Shown piece after piece: positions 24,725 through 25,199 of a DNA stretch of 25,199 nt (within the stretch, counting starts at the first letter, position 1; the number at the start of each line of letters is the position of its first letter). Location of the stretch: assembly GCA_035762175.1 (NCBI GenBank), contig DASTPP010000440.1:1-25199 (forward strand). The letters are read 5' to 3'. The position numbers and the translations under genes were made by a program. The notes beneath the pieces are model-generated. The model was given only the letters and a program-made list of their open reading frames with translations, ran no database searches and was not told where the DNA came from. The DNA is from DASTPP01 sp035762175 (lineage in GTDB: Bacteria > Myxococcota_A > Polyangia > Polyangiales > Polyangiaceae).

Positions 24725-25199
24725 ATGACCAGCCGAACCAATACCGAAGCCATCCTCCATTTGCAGCCCAACCGTCCCCTTCCGCAGCCCGTGAATCGAC
24801 CCACGGGCCAACCCCCGAAGGCGGCCGCCCCGCCCGCCACGAAGCCCCGCGCCCGCCCGAAGGCCGGCCGCGCCCCGAAGAAGGGCGCTGCTCGCCCGGC
24901 GCCCAAAGGCGGCGGCGGCGGCGACGAGGGCGACGGCGAACCAGCCGCGGGCGGCGGCGGCTCGGTCGCCCTCACCAGCGCGCACGAGCTCGCCTACGGG
25001 CGCCGGCGGGCCGAAATCGACGCCCTGCCGGCCGCCGAGGTGCGCCCCATCACCGTGTACGTGCCCGCCGCCGCGATGCTCGCCCTCGGCGCCTTGCCCA
25101 GAATGCTCGCCTTGCGCGACGCGCTGGCGGCCGAGTTCGCGCCCTCTCTGCTCGCGACGCTCGACGCGCTCGAAGACTACGCGCTCGCCGCCTACCTCG
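24725..25199 (+). CDS. Unidentified protein with basic disordered N-terminus (truncated by the window)
   Basis: A frame of 158 codons from ATG 24725 remains open to the window edge. Residues about 20-85 are Pro/Ala/Lys/Arg-rich with GRAPKKGAARPAPKGGGGG, similar in composition to histone-H1-like tails. A folded part follows from about residue 85: SAHELAYGRRRAEIDALPA, then VRPITVYVPAAAMLALGALPRML, an alpha-helical region. I do not recognise the family. The antisense frame over the same bases is a shadow. The tail may bind nucleic acid, which is inference from charge only. Confidence 0.65.
   Translation, partial: MTSRTNTEAILHLQPNRPLPQPVNRPTGQPPKAAAPPATKPRARPKAGRAPKKGAARPAPKGGGGGDEGDGEPAAGGGGSVALTSAHELAYGRRRAEIDALPAAEVRPITVYVPAAAMLALGALPRMLALRDALAAEFAPSLLATLDALEDYALAAYL

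Overview
The window is about 75% G+C, packed with long genes on both strands, and reads like a chromosomal segment of a Myxococcota (myxobacterial) bacterium. This is an inference from the base composition, two membrane-anchored Hanks-type Ser/Thr kinases with unusual sensor or C-terminal modules, a DUF4388/TPR/Roadblock gene set, GAF- and CHASE-type sensors, and Pro/Ala-rich linkers. No rRNA, tRNA, IS element, phage gene or CRISPR array was recognised.

Layout. 21-2743 (+): two overlapping flotillin/SPFH paralogues, followed by a 37-bp tandem repeat and a headless remnant of another gene (2781-2966). 3011-3986 (-): two small membrane proteins, with two related 17-bp palindromes at 4054-4070 (promoter) and 3521-3537 (gene junction). 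3987-5322: 1.3 kb without a convincing gene, holding a perfect 32-bp tandem duplication and a candidate promoter for the next gene. 5323-6123 (+): a histidine/acidic-rich protein that may have a heme-oxygenase-like fold. 6137-9903 (-): a five-gene operon of a TPR protein with PPSY repeats, a receiver-like/DUF4388 protein, a ParA/MinD ATPase, a Roadblock/LC7 protein and a second small Roadblock-like protein. 10534-12681 (+): a Ser/Thr kinase with a formylglycine-enzyme-like and a SnoaL-like C-terminal domain.

12752-14535 (-): a YndJ-like membrane protein translationally coupled to a TerB-Coq4 fusion. 14609-15454 (+): the ribosome-assembly GTPase RbgA/YlqF. 15674-16630 (+): a lipoprotein. 16680-17012: a gene remnant. 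17062-18348 (+): a GAF histidine kinase. 18398-20401 (-): a CHASE-domain Ser/Thr kinase. 20644-24343 (-): an ATP/ADP-translocase-like transporter with HEAT repeats, overlapping a twin cyclic-nucleotide-binding protein. 24725 to the end (+): a truncated gene with a basic, histone-H1-like N-terminus.

The most promising candidate for an undescribed system is the ParA-Roadblock operon. It combines a positioning ATPase, two small-GTPase-regulator-fold proteins and a proline-rich repeat scaffold, without a GTPase in the cluster. Other points of interest are the related palindromes, start codons 6-7 nt behind -10-like hexamers (possible leaderless mRNAs), the TerB-Coq4 fusion, and the transporter-HEAT/cNMP pair.
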